DNA of 64,000 bases from Uranotaenia lowii (taxonomy: Eukaryota; Arthropoda; Insecta; Diptera; Culicidae): positions 359,243,825 through 359,307,824 of the forward strand of contig NC_073693.1 in assembly GCF_029784155.1 (NCBI RefSeq). Reading direction: 5' to 3'. The position numbers and the translations under genes are program-made. Below the pieces are notes generated by a model that saw nothing but the letters and a program-made list of their open reading frames with translations, did not search any database and had not been told where the DNA came from. Of this stretch, positions 22,333 through 32,049 are shown in pieces (the stretch's first letter is position 1; the number at the start of each line of letters is the position of its first letter).

Positions 22333-22711
22333 GTATAAGTATTGAATGAATGAAATTGGATTTCACATAACAAGAAGCGAACCCTTGGCAGGTAAAGTGC
22401 AAATTGATCGGAGTAACAGACACATGAGTGAAAACATAGTAGAGTAACTAAGGCGCTTAATTATATGACGATTTGAAAAATAATTAAATGAACAAAGGGT
22501 TAGTAAATAGGTGATTAAGAATTCAACGAGGGTTTGGAAATACTGTTGTGATGTTTAGCAGCATTCATATCGTTTAGCAGAAAACAAGCGAACCCATTCA
22601 AATTATACATTACCAAATTTTGCAAGTTGAAGTATAATAAAAATGTTTTACTGATATTTGGGTACATCTTCATTTAGGTGCACTTCGACCCCAAGGAAAA
22701 CAAAACTGAAG

Positions 22712-24163
22712 ATGAAAGTTATGGCAAAAAAGTTGGCTCGAGAAAAGTCGCGGTTGGCGGATTTGACGACTAAGGTGCAAAGACTGGAGGAAGAGAACGC
22801 AACATTGAAGAATCAGACAAAGTTTGGAGATCATGATTTTGAAACCTGCCAAATTGAATCCGAGGGTAGTGAAGTTTTTGCATCTAACACTCAACAGGCT
22901 AGACCAAGTTATAAACCGAATGAATCTCGTTTAACGTCCTCCGTCAACCAATTAGCCATATCGTCTATTTTGATTCCTGAATGCAAACCTTTGGCCAGTG
23001 ATACCGAAATCCACAGGCATACCTTTGAAGCCTGGATCGAGCTTTTGAATAACTATTTGGATCTTGCTGGAATTATTGACGAACCCACTAAGTTTACGAT
23101 TTTCAAAGTGAAGGCTGGCAGTCAGTTGCTTCAGATCTTTAAAAACACCAGCTCTTCAACTGGGGATCCTGACCCCTGCCTTTTTCCGTTCTCTAATGCT
23201 GTTCATCGATTAACCCTATATTTCGGCTCTACATCGGGTGTTATGCTCAATCGACGAACGCTAGCTTCGATAGTCCAAGGCGTTGAGGAATCAGACTTAA
23301 CATTTATCAATCGTGTAGCAGCCACTGCACGACTGTGTAATTACGAAGACCGCGAATTTGCTGAGATAGTTGGAACTGTAGCTGAACGTGCCGTTCATAA
23401 AGAGGTTAGAGTAGCCGCATTCAAAATGATGGGTCGCCAAGGGACATTCACACAACTGGTTGATAAAATCAGAGAAATTGAGGCAATCCGAATTAACGAG
23501 AAGTGTTTTGAACTTAAGCATAGAAAACAAGAACCACTAGTCCTAGCACCCGTCGAAGCCAACATGGTAACCCAGGCAAATGCGTCAACCGGCGACTTTC
23601 GTCGAAGACCTATTCAAGAGTACATAAGCTATGATCGCCAAGGCGATCCGAGATCATCGAGACCGCAAAACAAACCGTACAGAAACAACGATTGGCGTAA
23701 TTACCGTGAGGGATTCCAATTTAACAGAAGACCATACCAGCCGTCCGCCTATAAAGCCAGAGACATTTACGACACAAACAGAGGAAGGTCCAATACTCGC
23801 AGAGACGGCAGATTCCGGTCCCCTGCGAAATTCACCACGAACCGAGGAGACTATCAACCTAGTGGTAAACGACCCAAATCTGAGGATTATTATGAACAGC
23901 AACAAGGCAATCAATCCATCGACAATCAAGCAAGGTGCAAAGGATGTGGAAGCGTTTTCCATCACTATAAAGACTGTAGTTCTTGGGAACTGACGTGCTA
24001 CGGTTGTAACAAAGTTGGACACATCAGAAGGGTGTGCCCGAACGCAGACTCCGGAATTAAGGGACATACACCGCGTCCGTTGGAAACAAGAGAGGTTCCA
24101 TCTGAGGTTAAGACAAATGATAACAGTTCGGATGACCGAGTAAGTGATTCAACCGAGAATTAA
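22712..24163 (+). CDS. gag: Gag of the LTR retrotransposon (483 aa)
   Basis: The structural protein of the element, expected to form cytoplasmic particles and bind the genomic RNA. The frame is open further upstream to 22658 but only through a TTG; the first ATG is 22712 (context AAGATGA). The N-terminus is a lysine/arginine-rich segment followed by a predicted coiled coil (LADLTTKVQRLEEENATLKNQ begins near residue 16). The middle has the helical retrotransposon-Gag region (LFPFSNAVHRLTLYFG, VEESDLTFINRVAATARLC). An Arg/Tyr/Asn-rich basic stretch precedes two zinc knuckles near the C-terminus: CKGCGSVFHHYKDC, with unusual spacing, and CYGCNKVGHIRRVC, a canonical CX2CX4HX4C. The last 7 codons overlap a strong donor site (24140). 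Confidence 0.93.
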   Translation: MKVMAKKLAREKSRLADLTTKVQRLEEENATLKNQTKFGDHDFETCQIESEGSEVFASNTQQARPSYKPNESRLTSSVNQLAISSILIPECKPLASDTEIHRHTFEAWIELLNNYLDLAGIIDEPTKFTIFKVKAGSQLLQIFKNTSSSTGDPDPCLFPFSNAVHRLTLYFGSTSGVMLNRRTLASIVQGVEESDLTFINRVAATARLCNYEDREFAEIVGTVAERAVHKEVRVAAFKMMGRQGTFTQLVDKIREIEAIRINEKCFELKHRKQEPLVLAPVEANMVTQANASTGDFRRRPIQEYISYDRQGDPRSSRPQNKPYRNNDWRNYREGFQFNRRPYQPSAYKARDIYDTNRGRSNTRRDGRFRSPAKFTTNRGDYQPSGKRPKSEDYYEQQQGNQSIDNQARCKGCGSVFHHYKDCSSWELTCYGCNKVGHIRRVCPNADSGIKGHTPRPLETREVPSEVKTNDNSSDDRVSDSTEN

Positions 24164-24368
24164 TTTTTTTTATATTTTAAAGCTTGTTGAAGTGGATGTT
24201 TATTTCCCATTCTGTTAAATTTGTTCATTTTTGGTCACATAAAACTGATGTTCTGAAGAATTGAAATAAATCTTGATATAATACTAAAATAAATACTAGA
24301 GAAGAGCGTTTATGTTTTTTCATTATTCACGACATAATTCCTAATTAGGCTCCGTCTTACATTGGCAG
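24140..24368 (+). other. Predicted 229-nt intron joining gag and pol in frame
   Basis: The donor CGA|GTAAGT at 24140 falls exactly between gag codons 476 and 477. The acceptor CTTACATTGGCAG ends at 24368. A CTAAT branch point (24341-24345) places its A 24 nt upstream. Removal deletes the gag stop and joins codon 476 directly to ATT-ATG..., in the pol frame. Two AATAAA signals sit inside (24265-24270, 24288-24293). The intervening DNA is AT-rich and non-coding, unlike its flanks. Confidence 0.7.
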
Positions 24369-24371
24369 ATT

Positions 24372-27300
24372 ATGATCGGACAGCAGATTTGCGATACGGA
24401 TGGTGATCCTTTCATACTAGCTGTCTTCAATAAGGGTGTCAGCGATGGAATTTTATCAGCTACAGTGGCTGGAATGCCTTGTTCTTTCCTAATAGATTCG
24501 GGGGCTCAGGTGAACACCTTCACGTTTGATCTATTTGAAAATTTGAAAAACGATACCAGATACAAGAGCGGCATGATCAATTTGAAATTCGGAACGGACA
24601 CGCCATTAAAAGGGTACGCTTCTAAACAAGAGATTAATGTTGTTGCTACCTTCGAAGCGCTTCTATATGTGAGTTCGGATCGGCCTGTATTGCTCGAAAA
24701 ATTTTACGTGGTGAAAGAGATCAAGGCACTTTTAGGGAGAACGACTGCGCTGAGATACTCGGTATTAATGATAGGCACAATGGTTCCAATAAGCGTTGAT
24801 GCATCTCACACCGATTTTAAGGAAGTTAATAGTATTGATCAGATTGACAAGAAAATTTTTCCAAAATTCAACATACCACCGGTAAAACTAAGCTTCAGGA
24901 ATCCAAAAGCACCCTGCCGTAACATCTTCACAAATATTCCCCAAGCTCTGAAGCAAACAGTCCAAAGCAGGCTTAACCAATTAGTAGAAGCTGGAATAAT
25001 AGAACCAGTTACTAACAACATGGTCATGACCTTTTGTTCTTCCATGTTAGTGGTGCCAAAAGGAAAACAAGACATTAGACTCGTGATAGATTTACGGGGT
25101 CCAAACAAGTTTATCGATCGTACACCGTTCGCTATGCCGACATTGGAATCTATCCTAGCGAATTTGAACGGAGCAACCTGGTTTTCCACCATCGATCTGA
25201 CCAACGCTTACTTTCACATAGAGCTGGATCAAGATTCAAGGCACCTCACAAATTTCTTCACAGAATTTGGAATATACAGATACGTGAGGTTGCCCTTTGG
25301 GTTGTGTAACGCTCCGGACCTGTTCCAGGAAATCCTTCAAAGGAAAATATTGGGCGGATGTAAAGGAACCCATAACTATCTGGACGATATAATTGTGTTC
25401 GGTAGCAGTAAAGTCGAGCATGATGCAAATTTGGAAGAAGTTCTTTCCCGCCTTAAACAACATAATGTGAACTTAAATCTGGCAAAATGTGCATTCCGGA
25501 AGCAGTCCGTAAACTTCTTGGGCTTCACAATAACGGCAGAGGGATGGAAGGTGTCTGATGAAAAACTTAAAGCAATCGAGGGATTTCGTCGCCCTAGGAC
25601 TTGTGGCGAAGTGAAAAGCTTTCTAGGCTTGGTCACGTTCATGGATAAATTCATCCAAAATCGAGCGGACTTGACTCGAAGTTTGAGAGCATTGGCGAAC
25701 TCTAACTCCTTTTATTGGAAGGAAGACGAGGAAAAAGAGTTTGTTTACCTGCAAAACAGCGCGTTGAAGACGATCAGAATGCTTGGATATTATAGCATTA
25801 CAGATCCTATAGAACTATTTGTGGACGCCAGCCCGATAGGCCTCGGTGCTGTACTTGTCCAATTTAATAATAAAAATATGCCACGCGTTATTTCGTGCGC
25901 ATCGAAATCTTTGACACCCGCCGAACAAAGGTATCCACAGACGCAGAAGGAGGCATTGGCGGTAGTCTGGGGAGTCGAGCGCTTCAGCTTCTATTTACTC
26001 GGCAGATCTTTTGTCGTACGAACAGATGCTGAGGCAAATGAGTTCATTTACAACAGCAATTTTAGACTGGGTAGAAGAGCTTTGACTAGAGCTGAAACTT
26101 GGTCGCTGAGGCTCCAGCCTTATGATTTGAGAATCGAAAGGGTTAAGGGTGAGAAAAATGTGGCGGATGCCCTCTCACGCCTCATTGAGAATACTAAGGA
26201 GGCGATCCCATTTGACGAAGACAACGACAATCATTTCCTTTTCTCTGTGGACGCGGGGATAATGAGCATAACTTGGGAAGAAATTGAACGAGCTTCTGAG
26301 TCTGATACTGAGCTGCAGTCGCTACAAAGGTCTTTAGATTCCAATAAATGGCCGAAAGAGCTGCGTAAGTTCGAGGCTCAGCGTAACAACATCTACAGAG
26401 TCGGAGCTCTGCTGTTCAAAGGAGATCGATCTATTCTTCCCGCTGAACTACGAGTAAAAGTTTTGAAATATGCGCATGGGGGACATGTTGGAGAATCAGC
26501 TATGAAAAGAATCATGCGAGAGTTCTTCTGGTGGCCGGGTATGTCCGTAGATACCACCGACTTCGTGAAATCCTGCGAAACTTGCGCTATTCTGGCCAGA
26601 AAGAACCCACCATTACCCTTGTCTTCCCGAGTTCTACCTGATGGTCCCTGGGAAGTAGTCCAGATTGATTTTCTCTCAATCCCAGGTTGTGGGACAGGAG
26701 AGTTCCTGATTGTGATCGACACTTATTCTCGGTACTTATCAGTAGTAGAAATGAGACAAAAGGACGCTGAAAAAACCAACGTGGCGTTATGCGAGATCTT
26801 TAAACTCTGGGGATGTCCATTGATAATGCAGAGTGACAACGGCCCCCCGTTTCAAAGTGACTGGTTCATCAACTTTTGGGAGAATAGAGGTGTCAAAGTT
26901 AGGAAAGCAATCCCGCTTTGTCCACAGACAAACGGTAGCGTCGAGAGGCAGAACCAAGGGCTGATTAAAGCAGTAGCAGCGGCGAGAATAGACGGCGTTA
27001 ATTGGAGGAGAGCGTTGCAAGAATACGTCCACAAACGTAATACACTAGTCCCACATTCACGGCTCGGAGTGACGCCCTTCGAGTTGATGGTGGGATGGAG
27101 ATATCGGGGATCGTTTCCATGCCTCTGGAACCAAAACGACAAGAAAAGTTTAGATCGCGAGGAAATTAAGGAAAAGGATGCGGAAGCTAAATTGGTCAGC
27201 AAAAAATACGCGGATCATGTAAGAGGAGCAAAAGAAACAGAATTAACAGTAGGCGACACTGTTCTTTTAGCACAAACGAAGAAATCAAAAACAGATCCGA

Positions 27301-27719
27301 CTTTTTCGTCAGAAAAGTTTAAGATTGTAGCAAGGCAGGGTTCTAAGTTTGTAGTGGCTAGCCAGTCGGGTGTTCAATACGCTCGGGCCATTAAGGATAT
27401 CCGCAAAGCTCCCCTACATTCAGGACCTTGGGACGAAACACTTGGCGGCGAGAAAGATCCAGATTTTCCAGAAACTTCGACGGATAGTGTTAACCCAGAC
27501 TTAACACCACTCCATAATACGTCAACGGATTTGTCATTTGGGTATAAAGCGAGGACCAGTGAGTTAGCTGTTAATCCAGAAGATGATACCGCTCCATGCA
27601 GCTTGCAACTATCACAACTTCCGGATCCGGGTTTTTCTTCGTCAAGACTTCGACCTCGTGACTTGGTAAGAAGACCAGCCAGATTTGATGAAAATTACGT
27701 TTTATCGATCTTCACTTAG
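24372..27719 (+). CDS. pol: Pol polyprotein: protease, RT, RNase H, integrase (1115 aa)
   Basis: Copies the element's RNA to DNA and inserts it. Aspartic protease: FLIDSGAQ with DSG at residues 42-44. Reverse transcriptase: LVIDLRGPN, FSTIDLTNAYFHI and the catalytic YLDD at 336-339. RNase H: Asp485 (VDAS), Glu527 (QKEALAVVW), Asp552 (RTDAEAN). Integrase: zinc-binding His702/His705/Cys735/Cys738 with FWWPGM between; catalytic Asp766, Asp822 and Glu858, i.e. DDx35E. A basic tail ends at 27719, 18 bp before the 3' LTR. All catalytic residues are present and no stop interrupts it. It lacks an upstream overlap with gag, so simple ribosomal frameshifting cannot link them; a predicted intron (24140-24368) can. 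Confidence 0.96.
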   Translation: MIGQQICDTDGDPFILAVFNKGVSDGILSATVAGMPCSFLIDSGAQVNTFTFDLFENLKNDTRYKSGMINLKFGTDTPLKGYASKQEINVVATFEALLYVSSDRPVLLEKFYVVKEIKALLGRTTALRYSVLMIGTMVPISVDASHTDFKEVNSIDQIDKKIFPKFNIPPVKLSFRNPKAPCRNIFTNIPQALKQTVQSRLNQLVEAGIIEPVTNNMVMTFCSSMLVVPKGKQDIRLVIDLRGPNKFIDRTPFAMPTLESILANLNGATWFSTIDLTNAYFHIELDQDSRHLTNFFTEFGIYRYVRLPFGLCNAPDLFQEILQRKILGGCKGTHNYLDDIIVFGSSKVEHDANLEEVLSRLKQHNVNLNLAKCAFRKQSVNFLGFTITAEGWKVSDEKLKAIEGFRRPRTCGEVKSFLGLVTFMDKFIQNRADLTRSLRALANSNSFYWKEDEEKEFVYLQNSALKTIRMLGYYSITDPIELFVDASPIGLGAVLVQFNNKNMPRVISCASKSLTPAEQRYPQTQKEALAVVWGVERFSFYLLGRSFVVRTDAEANEFIYNSNFRLGRRALTRAETWSLRLQPYDLRIERVKGEKNVADALSRLIENTKEAIPFDEDNDNHFLFSVDAGIMSITWEEIERASESDTELQSLQRSLDSNKWPKELRKFEAQRNNIYRVGALLFKGDRSILPAELRVKVLKYAHGGHVGESAMKRIMREFFWWPGMSVDTTDFVKSCETCAILARKNPPLPLSSRVLPDGPWEVVQIDFLSIPGCGTGEFLIVIDTYSRYLSVVEMRQKDAEKTNVALCEIFKLWGCPLIMQSDNGPPFQSDWFINFWENRGVKVRKAIPLCPQTNGSVERQNQGLIKAVAAARIDGVNWRRALQEYVHKRNTLVPHSRLGVTPFELMVGWRYRGSFPCLWNQNDKKSLDREEIKEKDAEAKLVSKKYADHVRGAKETELTVGDTVLLAQTKKSKTDPTFSSEKFKIVARQGSKFVVASQSGVQYARAIKDIRKAPLHSGPWDETLGGEKDPDFPETSTDSVNPDLTPLHNTSTDLSFGYKARTSELAVNPEDDTAPCSLQLSQLPDPGFSSSRLRPRDLVRRPARFDENYVLSIFT

Positions 27720-27724
27720 AGTAC

Positions 27725-27737
27725 AGGCGAAGGCGAA
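27725..27737 (+). other. Polypurine tract candidate
   Basis: AGGCGAAGGCGAA abuts the 3' LTR. It is purine-rich apart from two cytosines and sits exactly where plus-strand DNA synthesis should be primed. Confidence 0.5.
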
Positions 27738-28558
27738 TCTGGTAGGTAGTGCTCGGAATACTTGCAATAGAAAAGAAATAATATGTTAAATTAACTTCTT
27801 CTTGTTTGTTTCAGAAAGTCGCGGCTAAACCGTTCACAGTAAATAAAAATATAAATATGTATTGAAACAATCTGTGCAATCGCTTTAATGAGTAAAATAC
27901 ATTCGAAATTAGTTACTGATCTATGACATTTTGAAATTATCCAATTGAGAAAGGTAGGGCTTTAATGACTAAAGATTAAAGGTAAAATATCTATCATGAA
28001 CATAGGAAGCAAACAACGAATGATTTATTGCAGTGTATAAGAGAACGTCATCGTTATTGGCAATGATTTGAGTATTATCGAGAATAATTATGTATGTGTC
28101 ACATCACAAGAGAGAAAATAGGATCGTATGAATGGACTGAGCGAGTGTTCCGTTAGGGTGTTAAGGAGTTCCGAGTCAATGTGGTAAATGCGGAGGTGAG
28201 GATGAACTCAAATGTTCCCGAGTAAGAACAAAATCTTACAAAATCTGGCAGATGACGTAGGTTGTTATGTAGAACTTACGCGAGTATGTATGAATGCTGT
28301 ATGAAATGTTATCTTACGTGAGTCTTCTTGATCTGCACCACCTGGTTATCTAGACAGGTTGGCACCGAGTATTGTTGAAATTACTCGTGATTTTGGAACA
28401 AGTGTGTGTGAGAGCGATTTGAAAGATGGGTTCGTGGGAGATCTGGGTGATGAGCGTGAGCATGTCATTCTGTATTCGAAATTGGAAGATAGTGGTTCAG
28501 CGTTTACGGAAGTCGCAAATGGAAAGCCGAAAGAAAGGACCTCGACGAGGTTACCACA
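27738..28558 (+). mobile_element. 3' LTR
   Basis: 821 bp, the same length and apparently the same sequence as the 5' LTR. It is followed by the TTTCC duplication at 28559-28563 and then ordinary flanking DNA. No solo-LTR or rearrangement signs. Confidence 0.95.
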
Positions 28559-28563
28559 TTTCC

Positions 28564-29326
28564 CTACACTTTTATTGGCTGGGAAAATCAGTACAACTAT
28601 TTTCAAAACCTAGCATAAGCTTTTTTACACAAAATCCGAACAAATCAAGTAGAAACCAGTGATTACCTCGAATATTCATTTGTCAAACTTGTCAACAGCG
28701 TTAGAATCGTTTTTGAAACTACAAAAAAAAACAAATTGAGATAAAGAAAGTTAAAGAAAATTTAGAACAATTTGAGTTGAGCCAGATCATGCTTTACTTT
28801 CCCTGTCAACTTTACTTTGAAAACCTTTTAATGTTCGAATAAATCCGGAAAATCTGGTATGCCTCCAATACATAATACATCACTTCCTCTTGGGAACCTA
28901 GCCACGAGCAGGAATCTCGAAAAATTTTATATCGAAAACTCGATTTTACCATAAATTTCTTTGTCCCCCAGAACACATCTGTCCATTGCAAAGAAATCCG
29001 GTTACAAATTGAAACCTATGTAATCGCAAACTTGGAAATTGGAAGGTTAGGTTTGAATTTAAATGTCTAGCTCTTTCAGTTACCTGGTGAATTGATCGTT
29101 AATCTAAATAGGAATTGATTGGACTTCCTGGCACTGTCTGTAGCTATTCTATCTACATTTGAAACAATTTTAACTTTAACTGAGAGTTATTTTCTAATTT
29201 TTATAATACCTACGCTTTTTATACGACTTGCACTAGCTTTTACTCACAGATTTATGAATTCGAAAACTATCAGATTGCTATGATTAGTTTAAATCCTAAA
29301 CCTACCTAACGGCAAGAAATAAGGTA
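28564..29326. other. No recognisable gene
   Basis: AT-rich flanking DNA between the LTR element and the nested TIR structure. I see no exons, repeats with clear termini, or RNA genes. Confidence 0.4.
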
Positions 29327-30623
29327 GGGAAAAGGTTTCCTAAATGGGCCTATCGGGTTAAATGCGCCTACGGCTGTTTGACAAAATGGCGGTCAAGACA
29401 ACATTTCTAATCAATGCATTTTGAGGGTGATACGCTTTGAACATAAGACAAGAAAGAATTTTATGAATAAACTAACTCAAAAAAATTTAAAAATTCATAC
29501 AAAGTTTTGATATCTTTTGATGTAATATTTTGTCTTTTAAAAATTATACGATAGGGAGCTCAAAACAAAAAGTTGGGTGGTTTTTGTTTCTCATTCAAAT
29601 AAACCTTAGCTTAGCTTAGCTTAACTTGATTGACTACTCACATCCACCTTTGAACTATGGAACCCGAAATACTTCATCTTGAATTTATTTATCATTAGGT
29701 GATTTCATTTTTGCTTCCACATTACTTTTAATGCATTTCGAACTCCATTGCCGCAGGCGTGGTTCAGTAGAACAAATTCCACATCGCCAATGGTTTCTAC
29801 TCCGTGATTGACCGAGGCCATCAGTTTTGCTCAAAGGTCAAAAGAATGGTGCTTGGGATTAGCAGCTCATCCTCAATGCACAAAACAGATGCTCTCTCTT
29901 TAAACATCAATAACGGAGCCGGCCACGTCCTAGTAGTCAATGGATAGATTGGAAAAGGTAGAAAGGGATGAAAGATCAATTTTGTGCTTTAGGACCGAGG
30001 TTACCTCTGCATCCTAGCAAAATAATTTAAAGTTGGAGGTTTGGGAGAAAAGGAAATGAGCAGGATACACTTTTGACTAGTATAATGATGTGAAAAACCA
30101 AATACTATACATTGTACTACGCTATTGTTCTTCCCTAAAGACACTCAAAAGGTTAAAAATGCATAATGTTTTAATACATTAACTTCCATTATTGAAGAAT
30201 TAAATTGAAGAAAAAATGATATCAATGTAAAAACAAATTATTTAAAAAACGATGGTGACTGTCTTTCTTTTCTTTTACCTTCAACATACTAAATTTAATC
30301 TAAACATAAAAAAGTATGTATCAGATTAGTCAGATTTTGTCAAAAATTATTTTACTTTATGAAAATATTACTGTTACCAATATTATTGGTGTTACCAAAA
30401 AAGTTATTTATCCATTAAAGGTTTAGCCAAATTTCAAAATTATGGAATCCAGGATTTATGATCCTACAAAAATTGGAATTCCAATCAAAACTGCAACTTT
30501 TTGCCAATTTTAAACTTCCGAAAATGCACTTTAACGCCGATGAATTCTGTAGTTTATTCAAAGTCAATTTCGTGACAGAAAAAAGTGATGTAGATCAACA
30601 ATATATGTATGTAACTGCATATA

Positions 30624-31613
30624 CACGTAGCGAAAAGATTTTTTAATTCAAAGGAAAGTGCCGCAAAAACAAAGGAAAATTTCCTTTGAATTTGGGATAG
30701 TTAATTTTTGTTTTGTTTCAAATACATTTCCCTTTTTTGAAAAATCTTTCGATTCAAAATATGAATGATTTGATTTAAAACACAATTTCATTTGTTTCAA
30801 TTTTATTTTCTTTTGCCACAATGTAACTCAGATTTAGATTTAAAAGCATTTATTCATTGAACCATTTTCATTTATTCCAATTGGAAGAAATATTTTCTAT
30901 TGTTTTGAAATTCCTATTAGGAATTTCAAATAATGAAAAGAAACAATTTTAGATGCTAAATATATTTTTATTTTCAAATGAAACACTATAGGTTACAAAC
31001 TGCTTCAATAGCATCGAATCATCCGGTCGTAATTTTCGTCGACCTGACCGCTGCATTTGGAGTGGTGTCATCTTGTGCAGCTTTCACCTCGGTTGGGGCA
31101 TCCAGGGACTTGAAAAAACCATCCGTCGGCCCTGGTCCTGTACGAACGCAATCACTTATAGAAAATCTTCAATATTCACTCTGTAATTGACATACTTACC
31201 ATCATCATAAATCCTTATAATTTAGCTAACTCTGATCTACATTTTCACACGACCAGCCAATCTTGATTCGATTTTCTGTTCTTCTTAAAATATCTTTTGA
31301 ATCAAAGGCTGAAGTTTTTATTTAAAGGAATCATTTCTTCAAGTTTAAAAGCATTGTTCTTTGGTTCAAAAAAATTTGACTTAGTTTCAAAAGAAATAAG
31401 CTCAGTTACCATTTAATTAGAATCAAAGTATTTGCTTAAAATCAAAATCCAAAAATATTTAGTTCAAAGAATTAATTCCTTTCAAAAAATTTTTTTTTGA
31501 ACCGAAAACAAAAGTTTTTGATTCAAATAAAACAGGAGTTTGATTCAAAATAATGAAAGTTTTGAATCAAAACCAGTTTTGTTTTGTTTCAAAAGCCTAG
31601 TTTTCTCTGCGTG
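30624..31613. mobile_element. 990-bp MITE, TIR CACGYAGMGAAAA, TA-flanked
   Basis: The ends CACGTAGCGAAAAG and (inverted) CACGCAGAGAAAAC are flanked by TA (30622-30623, 31614-31615). The interior is made of many TTTGATTCAAA and TTCAAAGGAAA-like palindromic words around a GC-richer island (about 31010-31240). Another right end of the same family occurs at about 53390-53401. Confidence 0.65.
31019..31137 (-). pseudogene. Exon-like relic inside the MITE (about 39 codons)
   Basis: On the minus strand an acceptor-like GTTCGTACAG precedes an open frame from 31137 that reads PGPTDGFFKSLDAPTEVKAA... and stops with TGA at 31021-31019. Its GC content is well above the surrounding AT-rich MITE. A GTAAGT donor lies about 60 nt upstream, giving a minimal intron, but the frame before it meets a stop without an ATG. 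I do not recognise the protein. It may be a captured terminal exon or chance. Confidence 0.25.
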
Positions 31614-31828
31614 TAATAAATATATAATCGATAATCAGAAATATAACTAAACGATTAACTCAAACCGATGAACCCGACAAAAATTAAGTCAAAGTTTCCC
31701 ATTAGAAGCTAAAATTGTATCACAATTTAGGAACTGTGAATTATCAAATTCTAACCTTACTCAAAGACTAAAAATAAAAAAAAATACTTATAATCAAAGG
31801 TTTGAAGAACCTCTTAGCTGAATGAAAC

Positions 31829-32049
31829 TATGATTTCAAAGTAGTCGAAGATTCCTTTGAATTCAGCTACAGTTTTTGAAAGACCCAAATACTAGTATTT
31901 CACTAGCTACTTGCTAGCATCCTCAGTGGGTTATCGACTGTCGATAACCCACTGAGGATGCTAGCAAGTAGCTAGTGAAATACTAGTATTTGGGTCTTTC
32001 AAATACTGAAGCTGAATTCAAAGGAATCTTCGACTACTTTGAAATCATA
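31829..32049. repeat. 221-bp near-perfect palindrome (foldback)
   Basis: Two 110-nt arms (31829-31938 and 31940-32049) are exact reverse complements apart from two mismatches and are separated by a single base at 31939. In RNA this would form a 110-bp hairpin with almost no loop. No flanking duplication is obvious. Confidence 0.92.

Larger units (their letters stand above)
17585..22677 (+). other. Predicted 5.1-kb leader intron of the LTR element
   Basis: The donor AAAGG|GTAAGT lies at 17585, 22 nt past the LTR. The acceptor CATCTTCATTTAG at 22677 has a CTGAT branch candidate at 22651-22655, with its A 23 nt from the AG. Splicing would join the LTR/primer-site exon to an exon whose first ATG is the gag start at 22712. 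The leader has no supported coding frame; it contains the two repeated hairpin families listed separately. Predicted from consensus only. Confidence 0.5.
16742..28558 (+). mobile_element. Complete 11.8-kb Ty3/gypsy-type LTR retrotransposon
   Basis: Bounded by two 821-bp LTRs (16742-17562, 27738-28558) that look identical by eye over their full length, and by a 5-bp duplication TTTCC at 16737-16741 and 28559-28563. Order is LTR, primer site, 5.1-kb leader, gag, pol (protease, RT, RNase H, integrase), LTR. There is no env-like frame: pol ends 18 bp before the 3' LTR. Domain order PR-RT-RH-IN is Ty3/gypsy. The tandem zinc knuckles and RT sequence suggest a mag-like lineage, but a tree is needed. 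Both main frames are open. Confidence 0.95.

Noticed and set aside
22658..22711. Upstream extension of gag from a TTG codon
   Set aside because: Overlaps the predicted branch point and acceptor; the first ATG is 22712 with an acceptable context.
24150..24380. Ribosomal frameshift linking gag and pol
   Set aside because: The frames do not overlap: 208 nt with stops separate them, so a slip cannot join them.
27720..27737. An env gene after pol
   Set aside because: Only 18 nt lie between pol and the 3' LTR.
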